Shown in pieces: positions 37,168-47,700 of a stretch of 64,000 nt of DNA. Location of the stretch: the NCBI RefSeq assembly GCF_000186265.1, contig NC_014934.1:1860001-1924000 (forward strand), given 5' to 3'. The notes beneath the pieces are model-generated. The model searched no databases and was not told the origin of the DNA. It saw only the letters and a list, made by a program, of their open reading frames with translations. Made by a program: the position numbers and the translations under genes. This stretch comes from Cellulophaga algicola DSM 14237. Its GTDB lineage: Bacteria; Bacteroidota; Bacteroidia; Flavobacteriales; Flavobacteriaceae. Numbering within the stretch: the first letter of the stretch is position 1; each line of letters opens with the position of its first letter.

Positions 37168-37998
37168 TTATGATTGGAGCATAATGGCTTTTATTTGCTT
37201 TACAATGTCTAAATGGCCAAGACCAAATTCTTTCCAAGCCAATCCAATCTCTTTCATGTCAAAGTGCTTTACGATACTTCCGTAGGTCATTTTTTTACCG
37301 TCTACTTCAGGATACCCAATAATGTAGATACTATCTGCTAATTCTACCGCCAATTCAATGTCATGGGTAGAGTAGATAATGGTGTTGTATTCATGGCTCT
37401 CTGTAATTAATTTAAATGCTTTTTTTACATCTTCAATATTACCAACATCTAAACCAGAAAAAGGTTCGTCTAAGACCATGTAATGACCAGAAGAAAAGAT
37501 CTGTTCTATAATTGCCGTTCTTTGACGTTGCCCACCAGAAAGTTCACATGGATATTGATCTTTTGCCTTTTCAAGTCCCCATTCTTTTAAATACGTTAAA
37601 ATTTGTTCGTTTTTAGCTTCTTTAGATATTTCCTTCTTGCGAAGGGCAAACATTAACGCTTCATAAACCGTTTTGTTTCTAAAGAGGGTATACTTCTGGT
37701 CTACAAATCCTATATCTCCTTCGTGAACTTCTTTTGCATCGTTTTCAGCATTTGTAGTTGCCGTATCTGCAATCAATACTTTTCCAGAAGTAGGTTTTAC
37801 TAAGCCTGTTAATGCTTTGAAAAAGGTAGATTTTCCTGTTCCAGATCGTCCAACCACTGCAATTACTTGACCGGTAACTTCACCGGTTCTAATCGTGTCT
37901 TTTTCAACAAGGTTAATATCTTTAATGATGGTTTTGTCACCATAAGCAACACTTAGGTTTTCAACGTAGAGTAATGTATTTTCACTGCTGTAATTCAT
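37168..37998 (-). CDS. ABC transporter ATP-binding protein (taurine/nitrate importer type)
   Basis: A 276-residue ABC ATPase. Walker A is GRSGTGKST near residue 49, the signature LSGGQRQR near residue 153, Walker B YMVLDEPFSGLD near residue 175, and the H-loop STHD near residue 212. The sequence is of the type that partners TauC/SsuC permeases. It starts 6 bases after the permease gene and ends the minus-strand cluster. After its stop, 22 more codons (down to 37099) remain open in the same frame, which may be chance. Confidence 0.92.
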   Translation of the reverse strand: MNYSSENTLLYVENLSVAYGDKTIIKDINLVEKDTIRTGEVTGQVIAVVGRSGTGKSTFFKALTGLVKPTSGKVLIADTATTNAENDAKEVHEGDIGFVDQKYTLFRNKTVYEALMFALRKKEISKEAKNEQILTYLKEWGLEKAKDQYPCELSGGQRQRTAIIEQIFSSGHYMVLDEPFSGLDVGNIEDVKKAFKLITESHEYNTIIYSTHDIELAVELADSIYIIGYPEVDGKKMTYGSIVKHFDMKEIGLAWKEFGLGHLDIVKQIKAIMLQS

Positions 37999-38004
37999 CT
38001 CTAA

Positions 38005-38775
38005 TTATATTTTTGAATATCTGAAAAAGCTTTTTCTTAAATAGTTTAATACAAAATCGATAGAAAGACCCAGTGCTAAGATTACAATTTGCAAAGCAAT
38101 AATTCTACCGTGATTCATAAATTTGTCTGAGTTTTTAATCAAGAAGCCTAAGCCTCCAGCGGCAACCAAAATAGACTCTACAGTAACGAGCATCATCCAA
38201 ACAATAGCAAGGTTTTGGCGAATAACATCTATAACATAATCTATTCTTCCTTTAACGACTACTTCCCATAAAACTTCCCATCTATTGCAACCTAGAGATC
38301 TCGCATGGTCAAATTCTTCTTGCGGAACACTATTCACCATACTTAATAATGATGTGGTTAAATACGTGCTCATAAAAACCACCAAAACCCAAATTTGCAT
38401 GGTTCTAGCATCACTTATCAAAATAGCTAAATAGAAGGTGATCCCTGTAAGCGGTAAATACCTTAATTTACTTAGTGTTTTGGCTACCGGTTGTATTACA
38501 GGAACCGTAGACAAATAGCTAAATGTTAATGAAATGAAGATGGCGATGATTATGGCAGAAAAACAGAGCAGCAGGGAATTTCCGATGTGTACGACCAAAC
38601 CTTCGTTATAAAGCTCTGAAAAGCCTTGTAATACTTGTTGAGGTGATGGAAATAGATGTCTATCTCCCATGCTTGAAACAAACCAAATTCCGAAAAGTGC
38701 TACAATCCAAACAAGGACAATAACAAGATTGGTATTCTTGCTTACATTTTCAAAGGGTGTAAATATATTTTTCAT
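38005..38775 (-). CDS. ABC transporter permease (TauC/SsuC type)
   Basis: A 256-residue inner-membrane permease with six hydrophobic segments. The EAA loop that contacts the ATPase is EEFDHARSLGCNRWEVLWEVVV near residue 172. It belongs to the binding-protein-dependent permease family used for taurine, nitrate and alkanesulfonates. A hairpin at 38801-38841 lies between it and the upstream substrate-binding gene. The true substrate is unknown because the binding protein is unusual. Confidence 0.92.
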   Translation of the reverse strand: MKNIFTPFENVSKNTNLVIVLVWIVALFGIWFVSSMGDRHLFPSPQQVLQGFSELYNEGLVVHIGNSLLLCFSAIIIAIFISLTFSYLSTVPVIQPVAKTLSKLRYLPLTGITFYLAILISDARTMQIWVLVVFMSTYLTTSLLSMVNSVPQEEFDHARSLGCNRWEVLWEVVVKGRIDYVIDVIRQNLAIVWMMLVTVESILVAAGGLGFLIKNSDKFMNHGRIIALQIVILALGLSIDFVLNYLRKSFFRYSKI

Positions 38776-38800
38776 GATGATTACAAGTTAGTATAAACCT

Positions 38801-38841
38801 AAAACCGCGCCAAAATACTAGTGTAAAATTGGAGCGGTTTT
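38801..38841 (-). terminator. Intercistronic hairpin between binding-protein and permease genes
   Basis: Arms AAAACCGC+CCAA and TTGG+GCGGTTTT pair (12 bp with one opposed mismatch) over a 15-base loop, with T residues at the end on the minus strand. It could partly terminate transcription, leaving the binding protein in excess over permease and ATPase, or protect the upstream message. Confidence 0.55.
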
Positions 38842-38860
38842 TTGAGTTTTAAAATTTATT

Positions 38861-40675
38861 TTATTTTAAAAGAACAATAACTACCCTACGGTTTTTAGCT
38901 CTTCCAGAATTTGTTGTATTACTTTCAACAGGCTCATCTTCTCCTTTTCCAATAACATTTTGGAAACGTGTTTGTGGTATACCTTTAGTTCTTAAGAAGT
39001 TTACTACAGCTTGTGCTCTTCGTTGCGATAAGTCATAGTTAGCTTCGCTAGAACCTGTATCATCCGTATGGCCTTCTAAGCTAAGCTTGGTATCCTCTGC
39101 TTGTATTAAAAGGTTGTAAATAGTTTCTAGTGTACTTTGTGATGAGCTAGAGATGTTTGCACTACCCGTATCAAAACTAATATTCCATTCTCCAGAGGCC
39201 ATAACTTCACTTGCTTCCTTAGAATAATCTGCTTTGTACGCTGTACCAGATTCTATATCATTAATGTTTTTAATGAAATAAAGGTTTACAGCTTCGTCAT
39301 AAGGAACAATGCGTTTTACAGATTCATTGAAACCGAATGGATTTAATTCTTTTAAATACGTAGATACTTGGTTGTAAACTGCTTTATAACGATTGGTACC
39401 ATCTGTAATCCCGTAATATTGCATCACATCAGAATAGTTAAAAACTCTTGACCCACCCATGTTGTAATCAATACCGTTTTTGCTTCCTTTCTGACCTTTA
39501 AACATATCATACCAGTACTTAGCACTCTCTAAGTCATAAGTGTCTGCAACAGCTTCAGAAGCTCTTACTTGCCACTCATCATACTGTTTCATTTGGTTTG
39601 AAGCCGTTAAAGCCGACTTCAATATATTACTTACAATTTGAGGATGTTGTGTAGACCATTCTTTAACCGCGATAACTGTAGTCGCCATTTGGTTGTTAAA
39701 CTCTTTGGTAGACGCAACATCTGTAAATCCGCTTAACGCATCAAATACCATTTTGTCACCAGGCGTCCATGTAGCACAACCATCAATCTTTTTGTTGATC
39801 GTTTTTCCGGTAAGCTTTCCGTTTTTAACCTCTTTTAAAGGAACTGTCCATCCAGATTTTTGAGATTTAATAAGTTCTTCAGCAGATTTTATATAATCAT
39901 CATCTTGAGAAGGGTAGAAGTTTACCGCTTCAGGATCGTATGTATTAGAATCAGGATTTACTTTCAATCCGTTTGCAAATGCATAGTTTAAGGCAGTCAC
40001 CCAGTCACCATCTCCTAAAACAGTAGAGATTAAAGCACCTTTCATACTTTTAGGATCTACTTTCCAACTTGGTGGGCCAATTAATTTATCTTCACCATAA
40101 CTAATACCTACTGCACCTACTACTTGTACGTGGTATTTATCTTTTCCAAATTTATCATCTAATGCTTGTTGCATGGTACTGATGTAAAAAGGAGCACCAT
40201 CTCCCATCATAATAATAGCAAAAGCACTTTTATCTGCATCAGGGTATTCTTCGCCACGATCAAATTCTTCAACGAATTTCATCTGCATGTTACGCAATTC
40301 TGATAACCAATCCTGACGAATAATTTCAAGATTAACGCCATTTTGCTCCATTAAAGAACCTTTAGTTGTTTTAGGCCCTCCATTTGCTACAATAATACCA
40401 GACTGTGCATTCCATGCATAAGCAGCAATACGTACTAAAGGTTTATTTTTTACATCGCTAGATGTGCTTGTAGATGGTAATGCTAATTTCGCGGAAGTAA
40501 TTACATTATTTACTTCATTCTTATCTACATTAAGTTCGTCTAATGTTTTTGCTTCACCAACGCGTAATCCGGGTGCAAAATAATATACAGCACCAAGAAT
40601 ACCACCTAGTAGTACGACTACGATTAATAATTCTGATAAAGTGGTGAGTTTTTTTGTTCGTAAAATCTTACCCAT
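38861..40675 (-). CDS. Membrane-anchored ABC substrate-binding protein fused to an OmpA domain
   Basis: A 604-residue protein. A single hydrophobic segment near residues 13-34 acts as an uncleaved anchor (no signal-peptidase or lipobox site). Residues ~60-460 are a type II periplasmic-binding fold like taurine/nitrate-type proteins (for example VRIAAYAWNAQSGIIVANGG). Residues ~490-604 are an OmpA C-terminal domain with EGHTDDTGSSEANYDLSQRRAQ, which binds peptidoglycan. A binding protein tied both to the inner membrane and to the wall is unlike a free importer subunit; sensing or spanning the periplasm is an inference. Confidence 0.88.
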   Translation of the reverse strand: MGKILRTKKLTTLSELLIVVVLLGGILGAVYYFAPGLRVGEAKTLDELNVDKNEVNNVITSAKLALPSTSTSSDVKNKPLVRIAAYAWNAQSGIIVANGGPKTTKGSLMEQNGVNLEIIRQDWLSELRNMQMKFVEEFDRGEEYPDADKSAFAIIMMGDGAPFYISTMQQALDDKFGKDKYHVQVVGAVGISYGEDKLIGPPSWKVDPKSMKGALISTVLGDGDWVTALNYAFANGLKVNPDSNTYDPEAVNFYPSQDDDYIKSAEELIKSQKSGWTVPLKEVKNGKLTGKTINKKIDGCATWTPGDKMVFDALSGFTDVASTKEFNNQMATTVIAVKEWSTQHPQIVSNILKSALTASNQMKQYDEWQVRASEAVADTYDLESAKYWYDMFKGQKGSKNGIDYNMGGSRVFNYSDVMQYYGITDGTNRYKAVYNQVSTYLKELNPFGFNESVKRIVPYDEAVNLYFIKNINDIESGTAYKADYSKEASEVMASGEWNISFDTGSANISSSSQSTLETIYNLLIQAEDTKLSLEGHTDDTGSSEANYDLSQRRAQAVVNFLRTKGIPQTRFQNVIGKGEDEPVESNTTNSGRAKNRRVVIVLLK

Positions 40676-40709
40676 TGTTATTGTGTTTAGTTATTTAGTA
40701 TTTAAAAAG

Positions 40710-41831
40710 TTAATCAAACATGTTTCCAAAACCACCACTTTCTTGTTTATCTTCTTGTGTTAGTTTGTAATTTGGATTCTTGTATTTCTTAGAATCAGGA
40801 ACATAATCTTTCCCGGTTTTAATTTTATCTGCTAAGGTATCTAGTTGAGAATATAACTCATCACTGTCAATATCATATTTGCTAGTCAGCATATCAATAT
40901 CAGATAAGTTCTCTTGCGTTCTGGCAATGTCCATGGCGATAGTTTCTGTAATAACGTCTAGGGCATATTCTAACTCCCAATCTTTTGTAAAATGCATGGC
41001 AGATTTGGCACCTTCTGTAGCTTCTCTTGCAGATTTGGCAAACGCATATTCTTTTTCTAACATTTGAATAGTAACCTCAAAATCTGATATTTTGATGTCT
41101 ATTGCTGTTCCTGCCAGCGTAAGTTTACGGTCTAGTTTTCCCATGACGTTAGCACGGCTACCATATTTTTGGATAAAACTTTTACTCTGTTCTAGTTGGT
41201 GGGTTACACGTTGCGATTCTGATAATTTCTTAGCCAGTGCACTGTGTAATTCTACATACTCATCGGTATCTTTTCCTGCAGAGCCTTTTTCTCCTACCAA
41301 ACGCTCCATTTCAGTTTTTATCTTCTGTGCTTGTTTTTGTAGGCTAACCACGCGGTCTTGATAATCTTTAGCTTCCTTTTCAGCTTTAAAAGATTCCGCT
41401 TCCATGTTGCTTTTTAGAGCTTTTATTTTTGCTTTAGATTCTTTAAAAACTTTACGGTTGGTAAGCATCTTTTGTTTTTGCTCTTGTAGCTCTCCGAAAG
41501 GATCGTATTTTATTAACGATTTATGAAGTGCTCTTGTAAGTCTACGCAATCCTTTAAATATAACAGGAAGCATCAGGATAAAGAATACAATAAAAATAGC
41601 AACACCAGCTAAGGCAATAATTTGGCCTAATGCAGTAAAAAGTGGTGGTAAAATGTAAACCCATGCGCCATAACCAACAGCAGCAAATAAAGCTAACTTT
41701 ATGGCGGTATTTAAGCCTTTTTCACCATTTCTCCAATTATTAGGGTTTAAAGAAATTTCGCCCTTTTCGTCATCAAAATGCTTTAAAATAGGTAAGTCTA
41801 GTATATGACTTTTTGATTCTTCAGTATTCAT
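40710..41831 (-). CDS. Two-TM coiled-coil protein of unknown function
   Basis: A 373-residue protein. Two hydrophobic segments (about 42-60 and 64-92) are followed by a long charged helical region: likely coiled coil near 115-215 and a second helical region near 235-345, ending with a polar tail (GGFGNMFD). The helical part brings PspA/IM30 or toxic-anion-resistance proteins to mind, but I see no decisive motif. It is 10 bases after the preceding coiled-coil gene and 34 bases before the binding-protein gene, so it is probably a complex subunit. Confidence 0.75.
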   Translation of the reverse strand: MNTEESKSHILDLPILKHFDDEKGEISLNPNNWRNGEKGLNTAIKLALFAAVGYGAWVYILPPLFTALGQIIALAGVAIFIVFFILMLPVIFKGLRRLTRALHKSLIKYDPFGELQEQKQKMLTNRKVFKESKAKIKALKSNMEAESFKAEKEAKDYQDRVVSLQKQAQKIKTEMERLVGEKGSAGKDTDEYVELHSALAKKLSESQRVTHQLEQSKSFIQKYGSRANVMGKLDRKLTLAGTAIDIKISDFEVTIQMLEKEYAFAKSAREATEGAKSAMHFTKDWELEYALDVITETIAMDIARTQENLSDIDMLTSKYDIDSDELYSQLDTLADKIKTGKDYVPDSKKYKNPNYKLTQEDKQESGGFGNMFD

Positions 41832-41841
41832 TTAAGGGTAT

Positions 41842-42534
41842 TTATAGGTTGATTTTGATTCCGTCGGCTACTGTGGTAATAATCTCTAGAATTTTTGTTT
41901 TTGCGATGTCGTTCGCTATTATTTTTTGTTCTATTTCAGCCATTTCAGATGAGGTTCCGTTTTCAAGCGCATTCAACTGATTTTTTTTATCACTAGCCTG
42001 TGTTTGTAATTGAAGAATCTGTTTTTCTAATTCAGATACTTCTTCAGACAAGGTTTTTTTCTGGTGTAATAGACTTGATTCAAATTCTTCTTTTTTGGCA
42101 TTTCCTTTAGAGTGGTAATTTTCGTGTACATCATTAATTTCTTTGATGTAAAAATTTGCACCGTCTAAAAGGGAGTCTTTGGTTACTTTCGTATCAACAC
42201 TTTGTGCCATCGTAAATGCCATTTTGTAGACATTGGGATCGTTAGACCCTACAGCTTTAATCGCTTTAAAAAACTCATAAAAATCATACCCAGGTAAATT
42301 CAAGGATTCAAATCCGGATTCATACATCTCTATAACACTGTTAAGTACAGAATTATCTACCGAAGAAGTATTAACTTGCTGTTGTGAAGTAGCTCTTTTG
42401 GTTTCAGGAAACTTTGTGCTAGCAGCTATTGGCTCCTCCGGGAAGTCTATTTTTTCTTCTGGTTTAGATGCTGTAGACTTTTGTTCTCCGTCATTTACGA
42501 AAAGAGATTTCCAATTAAATTTTTCTTTTGCCAT
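41842..42534 (-). CDS. Soluble coiled-coil protein of unknown function
   Basis: A 230-residue cytosolic protein. Residues 1-60 are polar and probably disordered (FNWKSLFVNDGEQKS start, Pro/Ser/Thr-rich). Residues ~60-135 are helical with the motif GYDFYEFFKAIKAVGSNDPNVY, and residues ~145-205 form a predicted coiled coil with EEVSELEKQILQLQ. No known family is recognised. It lies in one transcript with the two-TM coiled-coil protein, and both may assemble with the ABC components. Confidence 0.72.
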   Translation of the reverse strand: MAKEKFNWKSLFVNDGEQKSTASKPEEKIDFPEEPIAASTKFPETKRATSQQQVNTSSVDNSVLNSVIEMYESGFESLNLPGYDFYEFFKAIKAVGSNDPNVYKMAFTMAQSVDTKVTKDSLLDGANFYIKEINDVHENYHSKGNAKKEEFESSLLHQKKTLSEEVSELEKQILQLQTQASDKKNQLNALENGTSSEMAEIEQKIIANDIAKTKILEIITTVADGIKINL

Positions 42535-42690
42535 GGCAAGTGTGGTTGTCTTTACTATTAAAATATTTTTCTATTTGCGTTAACAGGCTATAAAATTAGG
42601 TAATTTTACCAATTATAGCATATTTACTACTTTTAAAATGCTAATTTATTCTTTATTTATTGGTATCGTATCATTCATTTTTGTTACAAG

Positions 42691-43191
42691 TTATTTGATA
42701 AATTTATTCCAAGCAACTCTTAATACTACCATTATAACTGCAAAGACTAATAAAAGTTGTGTAAATCCTCCTAAGAATATTACACCAAAATAGGATCTTT
42801 GAAGTACAAACAAAAGAATAAATGATATTCCAATTATAACTATTAAACTAGATAATCTGGTAAAGCCCGGTAATTTAGCCATTTTAATTTTCCTATTTAA
42901 GACTATAAGAATTAAAATCATAGCCACAATGGGTAAAAAATAGGTCACTAAACCTAATTGAAGGATGCTTGAGCCTAAAAATAGGATATTGTATAATAAT
43001 AAGAATAGTGCTAGAACTCCAGGAATGCATACCGCATATACCAAAAAAGACATCACGTATTTTACCGTACTAATGTTTTTTGCATTTACAATGAAGGTAG
43101 AAAGTAGTGCCAATACTAGTGCTATGCCAAAATAGTACAGTACGCCAGATTGGTTGCTGTTAAACCATGAAATAATATCTTGTATGCTCAT
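42691..43191 (-). CDS. Small polytopic membrane protein of unknown function
   Basis: A 166-residue protein with about five hydrophobic segments (near 17-36, 45-68, 72-98, 110-128 and 132-160) and few charged residues apart from the RKIKMAKLPG loop near residue 100. It begins 8 bases after the AAA+ gene, indicating co-transcription. A 156-base gap separates it from the coiled-coil genes downstream. No family was recognised. Confidence 0.7.
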   Translation of the reverse strand: MSIQDIISWFNSNQSGVLYYFGIALVLALLSTFIVNAKNISTVKYVMSFLVYAVCIPGVLALFLLLYNILFLGSSILQLGLVTYFLPIVAMILILIVLNRKIKMAKLPGFTRLSSLIVIIGISFILLFVLQRSYFGVIFLGGFTQLLLVFAVIMVVLRVAWNKFIK

Positions 43192-43199
43192 AGGTTTTT

Positions 43200-44684
43200 T
43201 TAAGAATTTTCAGCGGTATCAAAAACGCTAATCTCTTTTACTGCGACAGCTATTTCAGGAATATCTTCTTCAGTAATGGTAATTAATATTTCTTCGCTAA
43301 TAGGGGTTATATTGACAATTCTATTCGCTTGTCTTTGTATTATTTTTTCAAAAAGGTTTCTCATCGTTCTAGCGTTACCAAAACTTTTGTGCCTTTTATC
43401 ATAAAGACTTAGGATGATTTCAGAAAGTTTATCTTCTGCATCTACCGTAAGATTAAAATCAGATTTTTTTGTAATCAGTTTAAAAATTTCTAATAGCGCA
43501 TCGGGTTTGTAATGATCAAAATTTAAATAGCGATTAAAACGAGATTGTAATCCAGGGTTAGATTGGATAAAAATTTCCATTTCATCAGGATAACCTGCTA
43601 CCACTACGACAAGACTATCTCGTAAATCTTCCATTCGTTTTAAAAGCACTTCAATAGCTTCAGATCCAAAATCATTAAAACCACCGGAAGTAAGCGAGTA
43701 TGCTTCGTCAATAAAAAGTACACCATCACTGGCGGCACTAATAATTTCATCGGCTTTAAGTGCTGTCTGCCCTACATAGCCCGCGACCATTCCAGATCTA
43801 TCTGTTTCTACTAAATGACCTCTTTTTAAATACCCTAAATGTTTAAAAATTCTACCAAGCATTCTAGCTACGGTAGTTTTACCCGTTCCAGGAGGTCCCA
43901 TAAAAACAAAATGAAGAGATGTTTTATTAGCTTTTAAACCGTTCTCTTCTCGTATTTTCTGGACCTTTAAAAAATTAATAAGATCATTTACATTTTTTTT
44001 TATTTCCTCTAGTCCTACAAGTTCATTTAGCTCCTCTAATACCTTTTCTATAGTATCATCTTCCGGAACTTCAATGTAGTTAGAGTTTTCTGTACTCCTT
44101 TTTGGGTTGTTTATTTTTTTAGAGATAGATTTCAATAGTTCTTCTTCTGTTTCTGCAACCAAACCATCTGCTTGTGCCATTAATAACGCAATCCTATTTA
44201 AAAAGGAAGCAATAGCATCTAACTCGTTACTCTTTATTTTATCTAGAATTAGGGTAGCGCAGTATTCAGATTTTAATTCTTCTTTAGGTTGATAAAAAGA
44301 AGTGTCCTGGATAAGCTGAACATTGGCATCAAAATGTTTAGCTAAAGGTAATTTAGCTAATTTTTGAACATCAAAAGATTGTGCAAGATCTTTACCTTGG
44401 AGCTTTTCATAAAGGAAAATTAGGATAAATTTTATCTTGTTTGGTATTCTTGATTTTGCATTGTACGTTAAAGCAAAAGTATTATATAAGCTAACTACGT
44501 CTCGCAATAATAGATGTTCGGCTTTGTACTGTGTTCCTGAAAAACTCTCATCGGTAATTGTCTTTAAAGCGTTTTTATATTTGTGATCTGAATTTAAAGA
44601 AAGACAGATACTCCAGGCTTTATTCCCTTCTTTTCTTAAAACATCAATAAATTCAGGCGTTATAGTGTCGTGTTCTTGGTTCAT
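43200..44684 (-). CDS. AAA+ ATPase of the CbbX/SpoVK type with TerB-like N-terminal region
   Basis: The start is set at the ATG at 44684 (494 residues); a TTG 18 bases upstream is less likely. Residues ~158-190 have a TerB-type pattern (IALLMAQADGLVAETEEELL), and the AAA+ domain covers about 215-480. Walker A is GPPGTGKTT near residue 263, Walker B GVLFIDEAYSL near residue 324, with the CbbX-type pore segment MVAGYVGQTA near residue 299. Such ATPases remodel protein complexes. It is encoded between the TraB/GumN gene and the small polytopic gene. Confidence 0.87.
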   Translation of the reverse strand: MNQEHDTITPEFIDVLRKEGNKAWSICLSLNSDHKYKNALKTITDESFSGTQYKAEHLLLRDVVSLYNTFALTYNAKSRIPNKIKFILIFLYEKLQGKDLAQSFDVQKLAKLPLAKHFDANVQLIQDTSFYQPKEELKSEYCATLILDKIKSNELDAIASFLNRIALLMAQADGLVAETEEELLKSISKKINNPKRSTENSNYIEVPEDDTIEKVLEELNELVGLEEIKKNVNDLINFLKVQKIREENGLKANKTSLHFVFMGPPGTGKTTVARMLGRIFKHLGYLKRGHLVETDRSGMVAGYVGQTALKADEIISAASDGVLFIDEAYSLTSGGFNDFGSEAIEVLLKRMEDLRDSLVVVVAGYPDEMEIFIQSNPGLQSRFNRYLNFDHYKPDALLEIFKLITKKSDFNLTVDAEDKLSEIILSLYDKRHKSFGNARTMRNLFEKIIQRQANRIVNITPISEEILITITEEDIPEIAVAVKEISVFDTAENS

Positions 44685-44736
44685 TTTGTTGGTTATAAGC
44701 AATATATTGCTTTTAGAATTTTAAAGATAAGTATTT

Positions 44737-47700
44737 TTAATAATCATAGTACCCAAAGTTATTTCCTTGGTCTGGTCTGTACGCTTCAGCTCTTGGTCGT
44801 TCTCTTAATAAAAATTCCTCAATGACTAGAGCTGCCATTTCTTCATCAGTATCGGTGTCTTCAATACGGTACCCGCTATTATTATAAAAGGGCTTACCTT
44901 TTAATGTGTCAGTATCTTCGTATACCGATAAGTACATTTTAAAATTTTTATCATAGTCTTCACCGTCTCTGTGTTTAAAAACGTATCCAATGTATTTCTT
45001 GTTGCGGTAGATTATTTCTTTTTGTGAAATAAACACTATGGAATCTTTTTCTTCTAAAGTGTTTTTTCGTTCAAATAATTGTGATTCAGCTAGTTGTTTT
45101 TGTGTCTTGTATGTTTTTGGGAATAGGGATAATTTTCCTGCTTCTTTTAGTTTTAAAAATAAGAGATTTCTACTATTAATAGCTGCTGCCAATTTATTTA
45201 ATTCTTCTGTTTTTATAGCATTGGGTGTAGACGCTAATAGTGCAGCTTTCGTAGTTTGTATGTCTGGATCTTCTAATAAATTTAATTTTTCAAAGAACAA
45301 TTGCACTTCTTTTTCTTTTGCAAAAGGCTGTAGAAGCTGCACATAATCTTCTAGCACAGAATTTTGTTTGCCTAAATAGAAGTTATCGTAATGCTGACTG
45401 GTATTTTTGTTTTTACTTTTCCCTAAGGCTCGCTTTAATTGAATTTTGGCATCATTCAGCATTTGCTTGCGGTATTTTTTATAACTACTTGGTTTAACTA
45501 AGCCCTCTGCTTTTAGTTTTGCAAGAAGCGAAAATATAGATGATTTGTATTCTTCAATAGCGCTATAGTCTAGAATTTCAGGATATAATTTCTTGGCAAG
45601 CGGTAGGCTATCCATATAAGGTTTAAATATTTGAAAAATCTCATAGGAACTAGACGCTAGGGGAAGGTCTACTGACATTAAATTTAAAAGTTGCTTAGCA
45701 GATTCTGAAGTGCTTTTTTTAGCAATTGCCTGTAATACTTTCGTTTGTGAAGACGAATTGTTATAAGATTTTTGGTAGAAGTCATTGTAAAAATCTATAG
45801 CATCAGAATCATCAATAGCGGCCAATCGCTCAATTAAATAACTTTGTATATTTTTCTGACTTTCCTTAAAGTCAAATTCAGTGATGATATTCTTTAGTGA
45901 ATCAATATGCTTTTTCTCAAATTGAATAAACTGGTATCCGTTTAATATGATGCTATCATTACTTCTTAGAGCTTTAAAAAACTGATTGGTTTTATCTGCT
46001 AAAATATCTTTACTAATAATCGTGTCTAAGGGTTGAAAATTATCAAAAAACTCTTGAACAAATTTGCTGGGTTTACTAACGGTATCAATCACCGCCTGTA
46101 ATTCATACAAAGCGCCACCTTTGAGAATATTCTTAATTAAGATTCCTCGTGTGCTGGCTGTATCTGTTAGCGTTAATTGTAGTTCGCTATATCCTTTTGG
46201 GTTTTGTGAAATCTTTTCATGAGTTATGTTAAACCGCTTATAGGAATATAATTTCTTCCGTAAGGACCAAACCGAATCAATTGAGGTAAACATTAAGAAA
46301 TCATGAGATTTATTTAATTGTACTGTTATGGCTTCATTATTCTTGTTTTGATAAACGGTTCTCTTACTATAAGCGTCATATGGTTTAATATCTTTTTTAG
46401 TATATCCATTACTATTCACTACAAATTTTGGCGGTTTCACGGGTGCTATTGTGGTAAAAAATAAAGCGGTGTCCTTTACCATGGAATACGTCTCATGATA
46501 TTTTGGAGCTTTTAATGTAAATGAATTGAAATACGCCTTAGCTTCTTCAGTATCTGTAGTTGAAATGCCTAATAAATAATAATCTTCGCCCTTAATCTTC
46601 GTCATTAAATGGAGTTTTTTTCCACTTAAACTATCAGTTACTGCTGAGGACTTTAAACTATTGTGATTAAATTCCTTATAGACTCCCTTAAGTTCTAAAT
46701 CTTGATAAAATCGATGTTGGATTTGCTTTAACTCAAACGTATCTTCTTCAATATAATTAAAATCATGAAGTGTAGCTTTCTTTAAAAACCGATAGGTATT
46801 ATTTTTGCTATCAACACCTTGAATAAACCTATTTCCAGATCTGCTGGTATTGGTAAATGCATAATTAGAAGGCATTTCTACTTCAAAATCATCATAAATA
46901 GAATGTACCATTTTCAAAGTATTGTTCATCTCTTTAAATCGGATGCTATTAAAAATAGTATCAGAGTACTGAGTTACAAAAGTACCGTGCCCGCCCATTT
47001 TAAAGATGATAATTTCTAAAGGGGTTACAAAAATTTGATACCGTTGGTGCTCCCCATTTTTTAAAAGGTTTTTGACATCAATTCCCTCAAATCCATTTCT
47101 TACAATCTTATTTTTCGCTACAATTTTACCAGGTATGTTCTCAAATAATAATTTATCTATGTCTTCTATAGTGTATACTGCATCTTTTTTAAGAAAAGAA
47201 TAGGTCGGAATTCTATTTACAGTAAAGAAACTACCATTTGCTAAATCAGGAGAAATATAAAATGTATTAGAGAACTCGGCTATTGGGTATAATTTATTGG
47301 GTAATGAGATAGAGAATAGGGAGTCATCTACCGTTTGGTAGCTATATTTATTTTCTTTAATTTTCTCTTCAAATACTTCTTTGAGCGTAGTGCCTTTTTC
47401 AGTAGTTTTAGAAGTAAGTGCTTTTACCGTGTATCCTTTTTTTCGAAGTAAGGCTATAACGCCACGTTCCCCTGGTAAATGTGCAGCACCTATTCCGGCA
47501 AATACTTTAGAACGTTTTATAGTAGAGTCTAATTTTATGGCCATGTTGTTATTCCTTGTATAGAGCATATTTTGTAAATAATATGGCGTATACATGCCCT
47601 TGTCAATAGAATCTAGAAGATTAATGTTTCGTTCTCGATACGCATCTTGTAACAACTGTAAAGGCTCTTGTTGTTGCATCTTTTTTTGCAGCCATTCTGC

